Shown here: piece by piece, positions 1 to 11,500 of the stretch
Layout of the letters: every line of letters starts with the position of its first letter
Numbering within the stretch: the first letter of the stretch is position 1
Source of the DNA: Reticulascus tulasneorum
Taxonomy: Eukaryota; Ascomycota; Sordariomycetes; Glomerellales; Reticulascaceae
Length of the DNA: 64,000 nucleotides
Assembly: GCA_001557505.1 (NCBI GenBank)
Contig: LSAX01000004.1
Location: 1,612,001-1,676,000 of the forward strand
Reading direction: 5' to 3'
Program-made: the position numbers and the translations under genes
Notes under the pieces: model-generated
Database searches by the model: none
Told to the model about the DNA's origin: nothing
The model's input: the letters and a program-made list of their open reading frames with translations, nothing else

Positions 1-102
1 GGCTATGAATCGACCCTTCGTCTGACCGGACAATTGGACGGGTTCTTCGGCGCCAAGGAGGCTCTCTTTGACAGCCTCCTTGACAGCCGCCACCTTGCTC
101 AT
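1..102 (-). CDS. 5' end of a gene cut by the window edge; possibly mitochondrial aspartate/glutamate carrier
   Basis: An ATG at 102 opens a reading frame that runs off the left edge (34 codons). The peptide begins MSKVAAVKEAVKESLLG and continues with an acidic, Gln-Thr-Lys-containing stretch. This resembles, from memory, the N-terminus of fungal calcium-regulated mitochondrial aspartate/glutamate carriers (Aralar/Agc1 type), in which a short amphipathic segment precedes the EF-hand region. No EF-hand or carrier repeat lies inside the window, so the assignment rests on the first residues only. Codon choice (GCC, AAG, CTC) is that of an expressed gene. It could equally be another protein with a similar start. 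Confidence 0.4.
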   Translation of the reverse strand, partial: MSKVAAVKEAVKESLLGAEEPVQLSGQTKGRFIA

Positions 103-1788
103 TTTGAGGATTGTTGACTAGCGACAGGCGCCAGCTTGGAGACTAAACTGAAGCGGGACAGCTCAGAGCTCAATGTGGACGCGCAACCCCAGGTTCCTCG
201 TGGATCACGACGCGAAAGATCAGACAGAAACAAGGGAAACGACGACGATGCAGCTTCCCCACGATAGAAGCGACAACCTAAGGGAAATGAAAGGCTGAAG
301 AGTAGGATAAGGTGGTTCGAGTTTGTTCGAATGGTACCAGGGGTTTATGCGACCAAGACGATATCCCTGGCATGCAATTGTAGGAAACGCTTGTGTTAAA
401 GGAGTGGGATGAACTTGAGTCAAATTCGAGAGGCTGTTTTTTTTTTTTGAGATCAGACGATTTAGCGCAATTTATTTTCTCTGTCCAGACTAGCTGCCGC
501 AAAGAAAATACGTCGGCTATTGGTTATTCCTCGGACGCGCCACTCGCGCTGGGGAACTGTGTCAAAGTGCCTCGAAATGGCGACTCTTCCCGGTCGCCGA
601 TAACGGGATGCCCACCTGAACGCGATTACCTACAGCACTACATAACTTTTCTGTTCCTGCAGCAAGCACCGTATGACTGCTGGGTACTAGTAGTTTTGGA
701 GTATTTAAGACCAGCTTCACAAAGCTTGCATGTGCCTAAGGTAGCGATGCACTGGCTTAAAATGGCAGCCGTTATGTCCGTCACAATCAGTGGATCTAGC
801 GCTTCCCCCCCACCCCCCCCCCCCCCCCCCCGTCTTCATGTTAGGTACGCTAACTAATTACATGCCTAGACACATGATGGTTTGACAGCTTGAGATTGCG
901 CGAGTCAAGCTTCATGAGGGCAGTTTCAACCGCGAACACAAGTGACCACACCGCCACGACCTCAGAGATCCATGGCGCACTGAAAGCTTGAGATTGAACA
1001 TGGCACAGTGAGCTATTAGTCGTAGAGCATGCATAGATCTAACGTAGTTAGTCTTGAATGTCGACGATAATACAGCAGCCTGCCAAAAAGCACAAAACAA
1101 AGCCAGTCCTGGTCCTGAACAGTTACTTGTCACGTACCAATCTCCAGCCATCAGATTTTTCAAGGTCTATTTTCTTTTCTCCGTACGGGCAAAGCTACCA
1201 CTATGCCAGCATGCAAACCATAGCAGGCGAACTCTAACAAAACATAAAAGATGCAGATTCCTTCTGGAAAAGCAAGAAATTATAAGTCATACAAAAGTTT
1301 TTATCCTCTGCAGGCAATTGCGGCGTTCATGTCTACTCACAGATGCCTCTCGTCCACGGCAATGTGATTTGTGAGTGTTGTTGTCATCATCCCCGCCTGT
1401 ATAAGGGGGCCATCCTCCCAACGCCGAAACATGCTAGACGCAAAAATAATAATAAAAGTGACGGGGCCAACGCGAGAACGGTGCCTTGGAATGTGTTCAT
1501 GAGTTTCGTGAATTCGTCCAGAGTCATTAACAGGCCACTAGGTGGGCCAGAAGCTGCTATCGAAGAGCAGCCGGAATTAAGACTCTGCTGTATTGAGTTA
1601 TGCCCGGGCAGGGAAAGACAGAAACGAGTTACGCCTTATCCAATGCCTAAGAAAAGACGTGTAAGTGCGCACTTTGCGATTATCTCGCAATATCGAATCC
1701 CCTGCAGTGTAGTGGCTCGAGACCTCAGATGTCATGATCTTGAAGGAGAGAAACTTCGTTGCCAGGTCCGCGCAAGCAAATGAGCAGA
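103..1788. other. Intergenic; promoter of the edge gene and 3' side of the cyclin gene
   Basis: No convincing gene. Open frames here are short, overlap on both strands and show no family signature. A homopolymer C tract lies at 805-831. The left part should carry the promoter of the edge gene; the right part the 3' UTR of the cyclin gene. Confidence 0.6.
805..831. repeat. Poly-C tract
   Basis: A run of C from 805 to 831 broken by a single A at 812. On the minus strand it is a G-run able to stack as quadruplex. Its exact length is likely to vary or be misread. Confidence 0.9.
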
Positions 1789-4075
1789 TCAGCTCTGAAG
1801 CTCAACCGGAAGAAGCATCTTTGGGTATTGGAGCTGACCAGAGTTATCCCCGAGGCTGCCTTGCTCAGCATGGGAGAGCCGACTACCAGTGGACTGCTGG
1901 AAGGAGAGTTTGAAGCCGTTGTCCAGTTCTGCCTGGACGTAGTCGGCGGCGCGCTTGTATCGTTTATCGGAATATTTCTCGAAAACAGCGGCGTGGTGCT
2001 TGCGCGGTGCGTAGCAGCATTCCAGAATCATGGCGACTACTGACTTGAGCTGCGTCCAGGTGTATCCGGAGTAGTGAACGTGGGCATGCGTCTGCACGTG
2101 TGTATTAGCGGGGATTGCAATATGACGAGTTACAGGGCTAGTGCTTACCCAGTCACCCTTCTTCAGTATGAGCCGCGACAAGCAGTGAGCTCCAGCGGCA
2201 AGGAAGCTCGGAGGACTTCCCACGAATCGTTCGTCCATGACGGTCACCTCAAGGAAGTACTTGGCAAGAGTTCGCGTCTCTAGATCGTAATCATCTGCCT
2301 TGCTGATGCAGCGGAGGAAGCTCATCGGGCCGGGCCAACCAAGCTCGAAGCCGAGCATGCTCAGCATAAACCGCTCAGCCTTCAGGATCTCATCGATAGA
2401 GTATCCACCATCTACCATGAAAACAATCTCTTGGAGAGAAGGGCAGTTGATCTCCTCGTACTTTGAGGCGACGAGAAGGGCCGTAGCACCTACCAACTGA
2501 AGCTTTCCAATAGACACTATCTTGTATGTAAGAAACCGATCGATGAAATTGACGGTGAGAAACAACGTCTCAGGCAGAAGGCTGAACCGGTGATGAACCT
2601 GGATCAGCCAATCCATGAGAACAGACCGCATCGACCACTGAATCTCGGTCTGGATTTCCATATAGTGCGGGTTCGGAAGCATCCTCATCTAGAGAGACAC
2701 CTGGGAGTTAGCAGCGCACTTAATAGAGAACGGAGGAGAAGATCTTACCTCGAGCTCCCTCATATACCCGAAAATCTCCTCGCCGTATTCGGCAACCATG
2801 CAGACATCCCAGATCTCATCGTCAATTTCCTCCTGAGAACGGGTGCTTTCCACAATAGCCTTGGCCGTCTCCAGCTCCTTCTGCGTCTTGCTTGTGACCT
2901 TGGGGAACACCACCGTAGTTGCCCCACCAGTTGTGAGGTCGCCGCGGGACCGATAGGAATGTGCAGTCGTATAGCCTTGATCGTCGTACAAGTCGTCTTC
3001 TTCTTCGTCATCCCAATACTCTTCAGGCTCAGACATTGCTGGTGCAGGTATGGAGTCGACTGGAACAAGTCTGGCGTCGTCCAGGTGGTCAACGGCGACA
3101 AGCTTTGCCTCTGAAGTCTCGACTTTTTCAATTTCCGGGTCCTCTAGAGGGTCGAGTGTGAGCCGATCGGATCCAGGGTATTCGTCGTCAAGCAGAAGCT
3201 TTTCGACAGCGTCCTCATAGGCCGCCTCGGTAACGTCATCCAAAACCGTCCAACCACCGTCTTGGGTAGGCACCTTGGTGATTTGTTTGCTTTGAGTGCG
3301 TCTAAGAGTATGCGTCAATGGCTCCTTCTTAAGCTGAGGCTGACTTTTGTGATGACGAGGTTGAGGAATGGCATCGACGGTGGCAGTTGCAGAGCTGCGA
3401 ATTGTATCGATAGATTGAACTTGTCCCGACTGTTGCTCTCTTGTTGAATGCGATTCCTGAAAGACCCAAGTAGACTTCTTGGTTGCCGCCTGCTTGGGCA
3501 ATACTTGAGCTATTGATTCAACCTGCACAGCAGCTTTGGATGTTTTGGTATCGACCGGAACCGAAATTTGGGATGAAGCTTGCTTGTTTCCAATAGCAGC
3601 TGACCGTTGTGCGGGCCGCATGAAGCTATCCTTGCCGTAAAGAGTGGCATTCTCCTTGATGCTCAAGACCTCTACGCCTTTACCCTTGGGGGGAAAGGAA
3701 CCATCGGGAAAGGCGATGCTATTCTTGACGACGTTGCTCACATCTCCGAAAGCGCTTCGTTTAGCCGCCACTTGCAAGCCACCAGTGCGAGGTTGCGTCT
3801 GGAGGTTTCCGGTGGACTTGTGACGCTGATGAAGAGCTCCCTTAGTGGATGGAGGGACGTTCTCGTTTCCAACATGATGGAACACTCGCGGTCGCTGCGG
3901 CTAAAAGAAAGATGCCAGTTAGCACAAGGTCTGGGAATGCCCAATGAGATTTCCCGAAAATGATCAACAGGTTGGTCGTGTAGCCACGTAGGTAGGTATA
4001 TGGTGATGCCAGGAAAGAAGACATGTCGCTGATTTTGCAAGTGAGGCGACTGGGGCAACTTACTCGGGCGTCCAT
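1789..4075 (-). CDS. nimE: G2/mitotic-specific cyclin B
   Basis: Mitotic B-type cyclin, the regulatory partner of Cdk1 (NimX/Cdc28) for entry into mitosis. Four exons, read from the right: 4075-4064 (MDAR), 3900-2749, 2688-2149, 2091-1789; introns of 163, 60 and 57 nt, the last in frame and recognisable as an intron only from its GTAAGC...GTGCAG ends. Total 668 residues, longer than the roughly 480 of A. nidulans NimE because of an extended N-terminal region. Visible motifs: a destruction box RSAFGDVSN at about residues 52-60, a KEN box at about 86-88, an acidic linker, then the cyclin box. Cyclin-box hallmarks include MRELEMRMLPNPHYM across the second splice and MRSVLMDWLIQVHHRFSLLP. The destruction signals imply APC/C-dependent turnover. 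The tiny first exon is supported because MDARPQRPRVF reads through the junction. Sure of family; the last 30 residues could be spliced differently. Confidence 0.93.
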
Positions 4076-6556
4076 GGTGTATGGTGGGGATATCTTAGCA
4101 ATACTGGGAGAGTCTGCTATGACGCGATCTTGAACTCCAACGAGAATACAAAGGGATGAAGGGGAGTCTCGATTAAGGTGACAACTGCGTTGGAAAGAAT
4201 CGCGTCCAATATCATAGATGAAGACAGGATATGGACCAGAAGACGCGACGGCACGGTGATGATGCAGGACACAGTGAGATTCCCGTAGTCGAGAAAAACC
4301 AAAACACCTCCTACCAGAAAGGCATGAAAGTTCTTGGGCAAGTACTCAGAAGGAAGACCTGTTGTGGTTGATAACTGGGTCAGAGGTGAGTGAAAACAAG
4401 ATTTGATAGGTGCTGCACCGTTGCCTCGTCAGCGGTACAGGAGGAGGAGAATACGACGGGGGATGAAGTGATACCGAGAAACTTGCTTTAGGCTCGAGGA
4501 GAAGTTTCCTCTACCGAAAGTTTGTTTGTTGGTAGCTGCCTCTGCTGGTAAAGTAGAAAAGAAGAAGAGGCGGGAGGTGACTGGTTGATGGCTTGAGGTA
4601 AGGCAGTCCTGCCTGAAAAAAAGTGTTTGTACTTAACGGGCGACCAGGGTGTGAATGCTAAGATGAGATTTTGTTTATTTGTAAATAAACGAGACACTAG
4701 CCGGAATGAACCAGGGATGGACAAGTACGTACCCAACGCGACAGCACGTGCTTTGCGTGTTCCGGTCGGCTGGGTGGGTCCCGCAATGCGACAGAGTGGA
4801 TCCCCCTGTCTCCGTAGTGATGGGCCCGAACACTTGCCTCCGCCAGATCCTGACGACGCAACAGGTTCTGGTGCCCTGACCTGTCGTTGCTTTTCTTCAC
4901 TAGGAGGCCATTTCATTACAAGGCTTCAAAGGTATTATGTGTTGGTCAAGAGATTTGTGAAGAACCTAAACAGAACTCCTGGACGAACTAGAGACCTTGC
5001 TTGCCAATCAATAACCTGCAACACTCCTCTAAAGACCTGTTGTCCGAGGCGACGGCAACTCAATACATCAATCAAAACACGCCTCCCAGATAGATCTTGA
5101 ATACCGGTCATAATCTGAATGTTCCTTTGTGATCACTTCTGGCCTCAAAATGCCATCACTTTCTTGCTTATGTGGGGGTAGAATTGCTCAACCATTATTG
5201 CTGCTCGAGCTTGGACTATGAATATTCTAGAGATTCTTCAGTCGTTTCTGGTCTCATCTAGGACCATTGGACCTCGTGTCTTGATTGGCCGGACCGTAAC
5301 TCAATAACTACGTAGCTACGTCCGGGGAAGATTAAACTGTCAGAATGGAATGTCAGATGGAAGAAAGCTCTCTAGGATCATATCGGTCCTTGCCATATGA
5401 CTTGGGCAAGCTGGTACTGCTCAGCGATTCAATTATCCCAAGCTGATGTATAGCTACACCGGTATCTGTGAGGCATCCGATGCTTGTAATCGGCCAGCGA
5501 TGCTTAGTGGAAGCTGCAGTCTTCGTCTTCAGGCTACTCACTTTGGAAGTCCAATCCATAAAGAGGCGTGCTGCACTGCGCCTTGAGCTACCCTACGTTA
5601 CTCGGGAGTGAGTTGGAATCAGTGAGAGAGGGGCGGAGGATATACCATTCTAACTTCTGGGCTGGCGGCCATCCGGCGCCACCTTTTGATGTCTGCCCAA
5701 TGATGCTTTCGATGTTGCTTTCCGGCTAGGTCTTCAACTTGGCACATCCACCATACATCTCTTCTTTCTCTCTTACCTTCGTGGACTTACTCTTACCAGC
5801 ATTCTTGGACGGAGCTTCAAACTCTCCGTCGGGGGCAGAATGGTACTTCAACACTGCCTCGAGGTTGTCCCGGAATGAGGCGCAGTCCACCTGAAAGCAG
5901 GAATCTTGGCCGAGCTTCCGAAATCCTCAACTCCTCCGCTCCGGTGACAAACCACCGCTTCGTAAAGGGCTGTTCATTTACGTCCATTAAGGTTTCACGG
6001 CTCGAATGTGCCGCTTACATCACAGCCACCCCCGACTTCACCTACGGCTTTCACCCCACGATTGACAGAAGTGACGTGAGATTCCACGGCAACCTAGCCG
6101 TAGTGGCCTCTCTTCCCCAAAAACCACAAGCTGCAGACTGTAGTTTGCCTTCTAAGTAGAGGAGCATAGATAAGGTGATGAGGTTAGACTTCCCAGTTCC
6201 TACAATCCCTGCAGAGAACGCGGTTGGAATCATCGGGGCTGTGCCTACGCCGGTCCCCTAGATTGATTACATCCGACTCGGTTTACCTGATCTCTGCATA
6301 CGATAGTTTCTTGATTCAATCACTTGGTGTAATTGATTAGTCCACGACTTCACGGTTGCCGGATCTGACTCTTCCGGTATCCAGGTTGGATGATGGTAAC
6401 CACAGCTAGTTTTGGGTGCTCAGTACAGCATTACTTATATAGCCTTCCCTGGCCGCCATGGCTGTCTCGGTGTTTGCCATAGATCAGCTCGACCTGCCAG
6501 AGACTTTCTCCAACCTACCCAACCTCACTCGGCCTTATCGACATACATCCACCGCT
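4076..6556. other. Intergenic; cyclin B promoter/5' leader and upstream region of the surface protein gene
   Basis: About 2.5 kb. The part next to 4075 is the promoter and probably a long 5' leader of the cyclin gene. A TAGGTAGGTA word sits in the first cyclin intron at 3988-3998. Around 5588-5890 the minus strand contains two coding-like blocks that can be spliced together (listed separately). Nothing else in this stretch is supported. Confidence 0.5.
5588..5890 (-). other. Candidate unrecognised two-exon coding segment
   Basis: Minus-strand block 5890-5777 (114 nt, 38 codons) lies between a good acceptor (pyrimidine-rich ...CTTTCAG) and a good donor (AAG|GTAAGA). It encodes VDCASFRDNLEAVLKYH followed by a hydrophilic, Lys-rich end, with codon use like the real genes nearby. 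A 51-nt intron (5776-5726, ending CCTAG) leads in the same phase to 5725-5588, which encodes 45 residues starting PESNIESIIGQTSKGGAGW and then stops. I recognise no family and find no convincing 5' exon or start codon; 6233-5900 on the same strand offers only weak frames. It may be the 3' end of a small gene, a decayed copy, or chance. Confidence 0.22.
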
Positions 6557-7327
6557 ATGCGCTCAATCACCAGGATCCTCATAGCCGCGGGCGTTGCCAT
6601 GCAGGCGAGGGCCGAGACGATACGCATTGATGTCGGCAAAGATGGGGCTCTCGCCTTCTCGCCCAATACTGTAAACGCGGCCAAGGGAGACGTTCTCGAG
6701 TTTCATTTCTTCGGGCTCAACCATAGCGTGGTGGCTGGTGATTTCGACAGAGCTTGTGAGCCGGCTCCATCCGGTGGATTCTTTTCCGGCTTCATGCCGA
6801 CGTCTTCAGGCGAGAACGTGAGAACCACGAATTTTCCTCCTTTATCAGTCCTCGAGAACCTATTCAGTCCAGTACCTTACCTGAGCTTTAGCAAGCGATG
6901 ATTCTTCCTTTCTCACTGTGTATGGAGTGAGTAGAATATGTCACTGACTGACATTATCAAGGCCAACATCTTCAGCGTGACAGTGAACGACACAAATCCC
7001 CTGGTCATCTACTGCGCTCAAAACAACTTCTCACACTGCAAGAACGGCATGTCAGGTGTTATCAACCCTTCCGGGGACATGACTCTCGAGAACTATCAAA
7101 AGGCCGCGAGCAATGCAGCGACAGCAATTGCACCAGCCACGGTTTTCGGTGGCACAGTTTCAGTGTCATCCACTACCTCATCATCAGCTGCAGGATCCTC
7201 ACCAACGAACTCTGGCGGAGGAAGTGTGTATGGCCCAGGCGGTAGTAGTGGTGGGAATGGGGCCCAGGTGCTCAAGATTTCAGTTGTGGGAATTCTGGGG
7301 GCAGTAGTTGCTGTCTTCCTCATCTAA
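6557..7327 (+). CDS. Secreted cupredoxin-like, Ser/Gly-rich GPI-anchor type protein
   Basis: Predicted extracellular or wall-linked protein. Exons 6557-6817 and 6962-7327, intron 144 nt (GTGAGA...CAAG), 208 residues. Order: signal peptide (about 1-20, MRSITRILIAAGVAMQARA), a cupredoxin-like domain (about 21-130), a Ser/Thr/Gly-rich linker (about 145-190) and a hydrophobic C-terminal segment of the kind removed on GPI attachment. The domain carries the family signs: the phrase VDVGKDG-like strand, NTVNAAKGDVLEFHF, NHSVV with a possible copper His, a Cys in the RACEP segment and the C-terminal YCAQNNFSHCKNGM loop. Many ascomycetes have secreted members of this group; whether they bind copper is usually unproven. 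The ATG at 6557 is chosen because it gives the signal peptide; an upstream in-frame ATG at 6458 would spoil it. No operon-like partner. Confidence 0.85.
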
Positions 7328-8473
7328 TTATATTTCTAGTACGGCCATGTGGCCGTCTAGATTCTGATGAAATTTACTTGCTCTTTGGATAGGGAGTGAA
7401 CAAAGGGGATGCGGAAGGAAGAAACCGGAAATCCTGTCCCTTACATAATGTTTGAGATATTAGTAGGATAGAAAAGATACCTAAAATTTGCCAAATGCCA
7501 GTCTAGCTATCCATCTCGAGCCTGGCAACAGCCACAATGAGGGCACGATTGAAGTCTCATAGGGGGAATGTCATATGTCTGCTCGAGGGTGGAATATTGA
7601 TCTCAAACCAGGAGTCGAAGAAATCCATGGCAAGAACATCCTCATTCGGAATAGATGGCGAGATAGGAGAACTACATAACCAAGGTAGTAACATAACGTG
7701 ATGAATTCCCAGCTGGTCAGAAAGATGTCTGTGGCATTCCCAGATATCTCCTGGTTGGACATTATCACCCAATTTTACAAGGGCAGCAACTGTATCAGAG
7801 CAAATGGAGTGCTTTCAGGAAGTCTCTCTGTTACTCATCGACTGACTTGGTTAATCCGAATCTAGCGGCAGAACCATGGCCATTGGCAGCTCTCTCTCTA
7901 GCGTGACCGAAAAAAAAAGAAAAACCAGAGAAGCCTGCATATAGCTAATGACTTGTGGCCATGCTCCCATTTGATTCATGGTAGTAATGGCGGTGTGCGT
8001 GTTAATATCTTTTTACTGTCAAATCCATTCATAGCTGGCATATTTAGTGCTCTGGTTAGGGCGTACGGGCTGCGCAACGAACCATATTGATGATAACCTA
8101 AGCGAGTACTGGAGCCTGTCTCACACATTAATCGGGTGTTCGCTAGGTAGGTACTTATGAGGACATAATTTGGGGTTTATTTTGGCACAAGCAGGCAACA
8201 AAGAAGAACATCGCTACTCATTTAATTTACAGGAGAACCTGTATATGCTCCGTGGCTGCTGAGTACCTAGGTAGCTTTATGTGAATCACGGAATCTAGAT
8301 GCTTGTTACACTTGGCATTCGACCACTCGCGCGACTTGAGGGTTTGTGATCTTCGTGGTATGTATGAATAATGATCACGGCTCCAAAGATGCCCTAGGTC
8401 TGCTCAGATGTGACAGGGCAAAAAGACAGGATGAACAGCTAAAAGGCTGAACAAGACCAAAAAAAAAACAGTG
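7328..8473. other. Intergenic
   Basis: About 1.1 kb, AT-richer than the genes, with no supported gene. TACCTAGGTA-type words occur at 8143-8154 and 8263-8274. The T-run (minus strand) at about 8459-8468 is the polymerase III stop of the tRNA gene. Confidence 0.6.
8459..8468 (-). terminator. RNA polymerase III terminator of tRNA-Asp
   Basis: The plus strand shows an unbroken A-run a few bases left of the tRNA 3' end, which reads as a T-run on the transcribed minus strand, the normal polymerase III stop. Confidence 0.8.
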
Positions 8474-8554
8474 CTCCCTAACCCGGACTCGAACCGGGGT
8501 CACCTGCGAATTGCTCTTGACAAGCAGGTATGATGACCGCTACACTATTAAGGA
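8474..8554 (-). tRNA. tRNA-Asp (anticodon GTC), with a 9-nt intron
   Basis: Read on the minus strand from 8554. Acceptor arms TCCTTAA and TTAGGGA pair fully with one G-T wobble; the discriminator is G. The D arm resembles yeast tRNA-Asp (GTGT with loop AGCGGTCA). The anticodon stem CCTGC/GCAGG encloses loop TTGTCA...C with anticodon GTC, and nine extra bases (AGAGCAATT) sit between positions 37 and 38, the canonical place for a nuclear tRNA intron. The T arm is CCCGG TTCGAGT CCGGG, which also supplies the B box. A run of ten T lies just downstream as the polymerase III terminator. CCA is not encoded. Confidence 0.93.
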
Positions 8555-11500
8555 TCTGATTGGTTGAGAGTTTGCCAGCATATTACCTACTATACTTGGT
8601 ATCCATAAGGTGGAAAAACCTTGGTTCACCACGTTTTGACAGACAATTTTACTTCAACGGATACCCCATGTACGTACATGTTTTATCGTGGAACGTCAAC
8701 CGAGAAATCCAATCGCTTGTGTGCACAATAATGGGGTATGGAGAGGTTATTTCCCGAAATTTAACCGACTGTCCAGACCCACAGTCGCTTGTGGTCGAGA
8801 CCGCGGCACATCCATGGTCCAAAATGGACTAGACCATTTATGGCCTAAACCATCTTTTGTCGCGTCTCCTCCAACGTCAGTCAACAGCAGCAAATCGCAA
8901 CCACAGCATAACAAAGCACAGCGCATCAAATTTTGAGTCTTGTGGTGCAATCTAGAGATTGACGCTTTGTCTTAAAATAATTTTTATGTCCAGAAAATAT
9001 GGTGGCGCTGAGATATTGCGGTTGATCTAACAATTGTCGAAAGCCGGAATTTCGCGTCTGCGTTATCATTCGGAAAACACGAGTCTTCCACCAGGTCATG
9101 TGACCAGGGTTCCCCCAAAATATCCATCCTTTCCGCAGCAGAACGGACGTGGCAGCCAGCAGCGCGGTCCCAAAAAGCGTTTATTGTCACTGCTTTACAA
9201 TCTCCCAATGATGAACAGTTGCAGGCAGATTGCTCCGGCCCTCCTGACAGTTGAGGGTGTCGTAACAAAGCAGTACGCGCCGGGACAGACCGCCAGTGGC
9301 CGACCCGGTTCGGGGCCAGCAATCCTGACCAGTGATGTGCTGAGAATAGCATATTATGAAGCAGAGCGATTGTTTGTTTTGGTACTGAAATCATTGCAAA
9401 TCGCGACACCGCAGGCATTGCGGAATTTGTTTGCGACGCATGATGCGAACGGCAACTCGTCAGGAACCGACCAGGTTGCCGCGGGCAATTAATGCTGTGC
9501 TGCAGGAGGATGGCATCACCCCTCATCACCACTGCCACACAACTTACGCTAGATTGGCCGACTTAGGTGAGGAGTTCTACTAGCCCGAGGATGTCGGCCT
9601 TGCAGCAGGGTACTCAGCTCAGTCCGACTCACAACTATTTTGGGCCAGCGCAAGAATTCACGGCGCCCATAAGATTGTGGATCAAATGCGCCTATGAGCG
9701 TTCCATATGCATTGGCCAGAGGGAAACTGGCCAAAGCCGCTGTCGTGTGTTTGGCGCATTACTGAGCGCAAAATCCGGACTGCCGTTGAGTGCGCACAGA
9801 GGGAGTAAGGTTGCGACCAGATTTTGGCTACGTAGGATGACTACAGGCTTCAAATCGGGGAAGCTAAGGAATGTGGCAAAACCGCAGCCATGTACGTAGT
9901 ATAATCGAATGTGACGCATGCCACTAGGGGCTGCAAAATTGGCTGATTGCGCTTCGCTTTCATTGAGATAGCGACAGCCAAAATTGCGTGGTATTAAAGC
10001 GCCGATCGAGCCGGCAGAATCCAGACGCAACAAAGCGGGACGGAGGGCTTGGGTGACGACTATGACACCCGACTGGTGAGTGGGACGGACGAGGGCACTC
10101 AGGTAAGACTGACTAGCCTGCGACTTTTACGAGAACACAGCCAGCATGGGCTGTCCCAAGCTTAAACCTCCTCGCCTTTGCGGAAAGGGAACCTATTCAA
10201 AAGATCTTGCTGTCTACTCCTGTGCAAAGTGCTTACCTGGCGGTGGAGCGCGTGTGGAGTGTATGAATACGCAACGTAAAGAAACCCAAGCCGCACTCAG
10301 CGCCCATGTCCTAGTGAGGAAACCCGGCGATCTTCAAGGGCCTGCTTGCCTGCCTCTCTGCATTCTGCGACCTGCACACCGTACTTTTGTGTGTAGCTGC
10401 ACTATCTTTTCTAATTCCATGCCCCCGATTGGAGAGATATTGCACGGACTTGCAGGCGTGGACTCCAAGGCATCCGTCGTCCAACCAGTGTTCGTGAATG
10501 CGAGCTCTAATGTTCTCTTCCCCCGGCGCAGAGATTGGGGAGTAAAAAGATTGCGGTGGACGAGACTCATATATATCAAGCAAATGGGGCCGGGAGAGAT
10601 CACTTGGCATCCTGTGCCTCCCTGTTGACGGCCGCCGACGATGATTCGGCAACAGCTTCGCATTTGAAACTTTGGCCAGCGCATACAACCGCAACGTAAT
10701 GGCCCCAATCTAGCTTGATGGATGGGAATCTGCGCCGCAAAACCCGGGCTGCGTTCACACACTCTCGCTTCGAGTCAGGGTCGCTCAGATAGGTCATTTG
10801 TTCCTGGTGTCTATTGCGACCACCTTTATTTAATGAGGGCCAGGTACCTAACCACGTCAGGTGCAGATTGCAGAGACTTTTTTTCCGTCTGCGACTTCTG
10901 AGACCACACCCCTCGTCGTTCGTCCACGCATCATGTCAAGATCGGTCATCAGCCCAACAGGCTCACCCACTGCCGGGTATGAAACAAATGCCCGGGATCC
11001 TTCATCTGTCGGTCTTGAAGCTTGTGTGTCGCAATGACCACTCAACAGCCAGTCACCTCGTCCATCAGCGATTGACAGTTGAAACCTGATGATGCGACCA
11101 GACCCTTCCCAGTCCCAGAACTGGAAAACCAGCCCAGCTTTTTGTTATTAATTTAGCACCCGCTAACCGTGGATTCCCCCTCCGCGTTAATCCATATGAG
11201 TTCTTTCCACCTCCCCGCCGCTATCTCCATCCAGCACTCTGCTCCTCTCGATTCCCTGCCTCACACAAACTGGCGCCTCCAGCTGATCAATGCGCCGATC
11301 CCATTGGTTCGCAGGGCTTGGCCACCATCTTCACACTGTATACCGCGCAGAACACATTGATCTGTCTGTCCGTCTCACATGGGTGCACTGCCGCTCTCTG
11401 GTGAGAGCTCATGAACGGCTGGCGCCAAATAATAGCTTTTGATGATTCTAATCAAACCACATTCCCCGTCCTACTGGCCATGCGCTTCCCACATTGGAAA

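Noticed and set aside
1343..1783. 146-codon plus frame
   Set aside because: Composition of translated non-coding DNA, no conserved motif, borders the cyclin 3' end.
5875..6159. 94-codon plus frame
   Set aside because: Looks moderately protein-like but has no homologue I recognise and overlaps the minus-strand candidate exon at its left end.
8984..9538. 184-codon minus frame, overlapping a 152-codon plus frame
   Set aside because: Two long opposing frames in the same DNA, Cys/His/Ser-rich by composition, without domain, codon bias or splice-supported extension; best seen as chance.
10146..10762. Overlapping frames of 160, 142 and 127 codons on both strands
   Set aside because: Mutually overlapping, none with a recognisable motif or gene-like codon use.
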